From Cupriavidus respiraculi (GTDB lineage Bacteria > Pseudomonadota > Gammaproteobacteria > Burkholderiales > Burkholderiaceae), in contig NZ_CAJZAH010000001.1 in assembly GCF_914271545.1 (NCBI RefSeq), positions 186,001 through 250,000 of the forward strand: a stretch of DNA of 64,000 bases. Reading direction: 5' to 3'. The notes below the pieces were generated by a model. The model was not told the origin of the DNA. It was given only the letters and a program-made list of their open reading frames with translations, and searched no databases. This document shows positions 62,941 to 64,000 of the stretch, in pieces. Numbering within the stretch: position 1 is the stretch's first letter; each line of letters starts with the position of its first letter. A program made the translations under genes and the position numbers.

Positions 62941-63708
62941 ATGGACAAGTCAGTCACAACACCGGCGCCCGTACTTGCCGGCAAGATCGCGCTGGTCACC
63001 GGCGGCAGCCGCGGCATCGGCGCGGCCATCGTCGAGCGGCTGGCGCGCGACGGCGCCGACGTCGCATTTACCTATGTCAGCGCGGAAGCGCGCGCCCGGG
63101 ACACCGCGCGGGCGGTCGAGGCACTGGGCCGCAAGGCCCTGGCGATCCGCGCGGACAGTGCCGATCCCGATGCAGTCGCGCAGGCCGTACAACGCACCAT
63201 CGCAGCGTTCGGCCGGATCGATATCCTGGTCAACAACGCGGGCATCTTCCATGCGGCCCCGCTGGAAGAGCTCTCCACCGCCGACTTCGACCGCACCATG
63301 GCCATCAATGTGCGTGCCGCCTTCGTCGCCGCGCGCGAGGCAGCCGCCGCGATGCCCTCCGGCGGACGCATCGTCAATATCGGCAGCAATCTGGCCGTGC
63401 GCGCCTTCGGCCCCGGCCTGACGCTCTATACGGCCAGCAAGGCGGCGATCGCGGGCCTGACGCAGGCGCTCGCCCGGGACCTTGGGCCGCGCGGCATCAC
63501 GGCCAACGTGGTGCATCCCGGTTCGACGGACACCGACATGAATCCGGCGGACGGCCCGGGCGCGGCGCACCAGACCGCGATGATGGCAAGCGCCGGCGGC
63601 TACGCCGCGCCGGCCGACGTGGCCGCGGTCGTGGCCTTTCTCGCCAGCCCGGCGGCGCAATCGGTCAACGGCGCCGCGTGGACCGTGGACAACGGAACCA
63701 ATGCATGA
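62941..63708 (+). CDS. Short-chain dehydrogenase/reductase (SDR)
   Basis: A 255-residue classical SDR. The cofactor site is [34 protein letters not shown], the catalytic Ser in [10 protein letters not shown], Tyr-x3-Lys in YTASKAAI and [10 protein letters not shown] complete the set. Substrate and cofactor preference are not known, although the [11 protein letters not shown] loop suggests NADPH or NADH use by a 3-oxoacyl-reductase-like enzyme. AAGGAG precedes the ATG by seven bases. It overlaps the MFS gene by four bases (ATGA). Confidence 0.94.
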   Translation: MDKSVTTPAPVLAGKIALVTGGSRGIGAAIVERLARDGADVAFTYVSAEARARDTARAVEALGRKALAIRADSADPDAVAQAVQRTIAAFGRIDILVNNAGIFHAAPLEELSTADFDRTMAINVRAAFVAAREAAAAMPSGGRIVNIGSNLAVRAFGPGLTLYTASKAAIAGLTQALARDLGPRGITANVVHPGSTDTDMNPADGPGAAHQTAMMASAGGYAAPADVAAVVAFLASPAAQSVNGAAWTVDNGTNA

Positions 63709-64000
63709 CGGCCGGCCGAGCCTGCGCCACGCGGGGCGGGATCGGACTGGAGGGACTGGTGGTCGCCTTCGGCGCGGCCATCGTGGTGACGGTCGAGTTC
63801 GTCGTGATCGGACTGTCGCCGCTGATGGCCCAGTCCCTGGGCCTGTCGCTGGAGGCATCGGCCCGCTTCATGATCTGGTTCGCCATCGGTTCGGCGGCCA
63901 TGGGGCCGTTCGTCACCATCCTCACGCGGCATTGGCGTGCGGATCATGCGCTGATGGTGGCGCTGCTGCCTTTCGTCGCCGGACTGGCCATGCCATGGAT
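63705..64000 (+). CDS. MFS transporter, N-terminal part, cut by window edge
   Basis: The first 98 residues of a major-facilitator transporter of the drug/arabinose-efflux (DHA1) type. The first membrane helix is VAFGAAIVVTVEFVVIGLSP, containing the VEFVVIGLSPLMA motif common to these exporters, followed by FMIWFAIGSAAMGPFVTIL and ALMVALLPFVAGLAMPW. The start overlaps the SDR stop, so the pair is translationally coupled under TetR control. The rest of the gene lies beyond the window. Confidence 0.9.
   Translation, partial: MTAGRACATRGGIGLEGLVVAFGAAIVVTVEFVVIGLSPLMAQSLGLSLEASARFMIWFAIGSAAMGPFVTILTRHWRADHALMVALLPFVAGLAMPW

Noticed and set aside
1-64000. tRNA genes, rRNA genes, CRISPR arrays, insertion sequences or prophage genes
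   Set aside because: I saw no cloverleaf-like sequence, no regularly spaced repeat array, and no transposase, integrase or phage structural protein. A covariance-model search would be needed to exclude small RNAs.

Overview
This window is GC-rich chromosomal DNA from a betaproteobacterium of the order Burkholderiales, probably a Cupriavidus, Ralstonia or Bordetella relative. The guess rests on four periplasmic Bug-type (tripartite tricarboxylate transporter, TctC) receptors, the many LysR and IclR regulators paired with acyl-CoA catabolic genes, a catalase-ankyrin pair, and a fused-A Mrp/Pha antiporter operon. The species cannot be fixed from the sequence alone. I saw no tRNA, rRNA, CRISPR array, insertion sequence or prophage.

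Layout. 1-4.5 kb: end of a Bug receptor gene, a catalase-ankyrin operon, a LysR regulator and a tiny exported repeat protein. 4.7-9.2 kb: a minus-strand operon for a three-subunit periplasmic molybdenum aldehyde oxidoreductase (PaoABC type) with a DoxX-like membrane protein. 9.5-13 kb: a heavy-metal-type two-component system with a CusR-like box in front of it, then an alpha/beta hydrolase lipoprotein. 13-15 kb: a PD-(D/E)XK-like protein of unknown function and an exported carboxymuconolactone-decarboxylase-like protein. 15-22.8 kb: a hydroxy-acid/aldarate-type catabolic cluster (LysR, GlxR-like reductase, GarL-like aldolase, tautomerase, Ldh-family dehydrogenase, Bug receptor) with a divergent thiamine-diphosphate enzyme. 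22.8-25.3 kb: a large lone protein with a PPP-type phosphatase core. 25.4-27.8 kb: an IclR regulator and acyl-CoA ligase. 27.9-31.6 kb: a chemoreceptor and an EAL-CBS-GGDEF protein. 31.6-31.9 kb: a noncoding patch with three DnaA-box-like sequences. 31.9-37 kb: aldo/keto reductase, cardiolipin synthase, ribA and three small stress or unknown proteins. 37.4-43.3 kb: Mrp/Pha cation/proton antiporter operon. 43.3-49.6 kb: an autotransporter, a multicopper oxidase lipoprotein and a UdgX-type uracil-DNA glycosylase. 49.7-61.6 kb: two look-alike acyl-CoA cassettes (CoA transferase, acyl-CoA dehydrogenase, Bug receptor, each with a regulator) on either side of a VapBC toxin-antitoxin module. 61.6-64 kb: a BLUF photoreceptor, then a TetR regulator divergent from an SDR-MFS pair.

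The common theme is accessory organic-acid catabolism. Bug receptors capture carboxylates, CoA ligases or transferases activate them, acyl-CoA dehydrogenases oxidise them, and local LysR, IclR or TetR proteins control the sets. Around these lie stress and envelope functions: catalase, copper-type sensor and oxidase, cation/proton antiport, cardiolipin and an autotransporter. The most unusual item is the 822-residue PPP-phosphatase protein at 22.8-25.3 kb. It has no recognisable partner, locally lower G+C, and a domain plan like that of secreted bacterial effectors.
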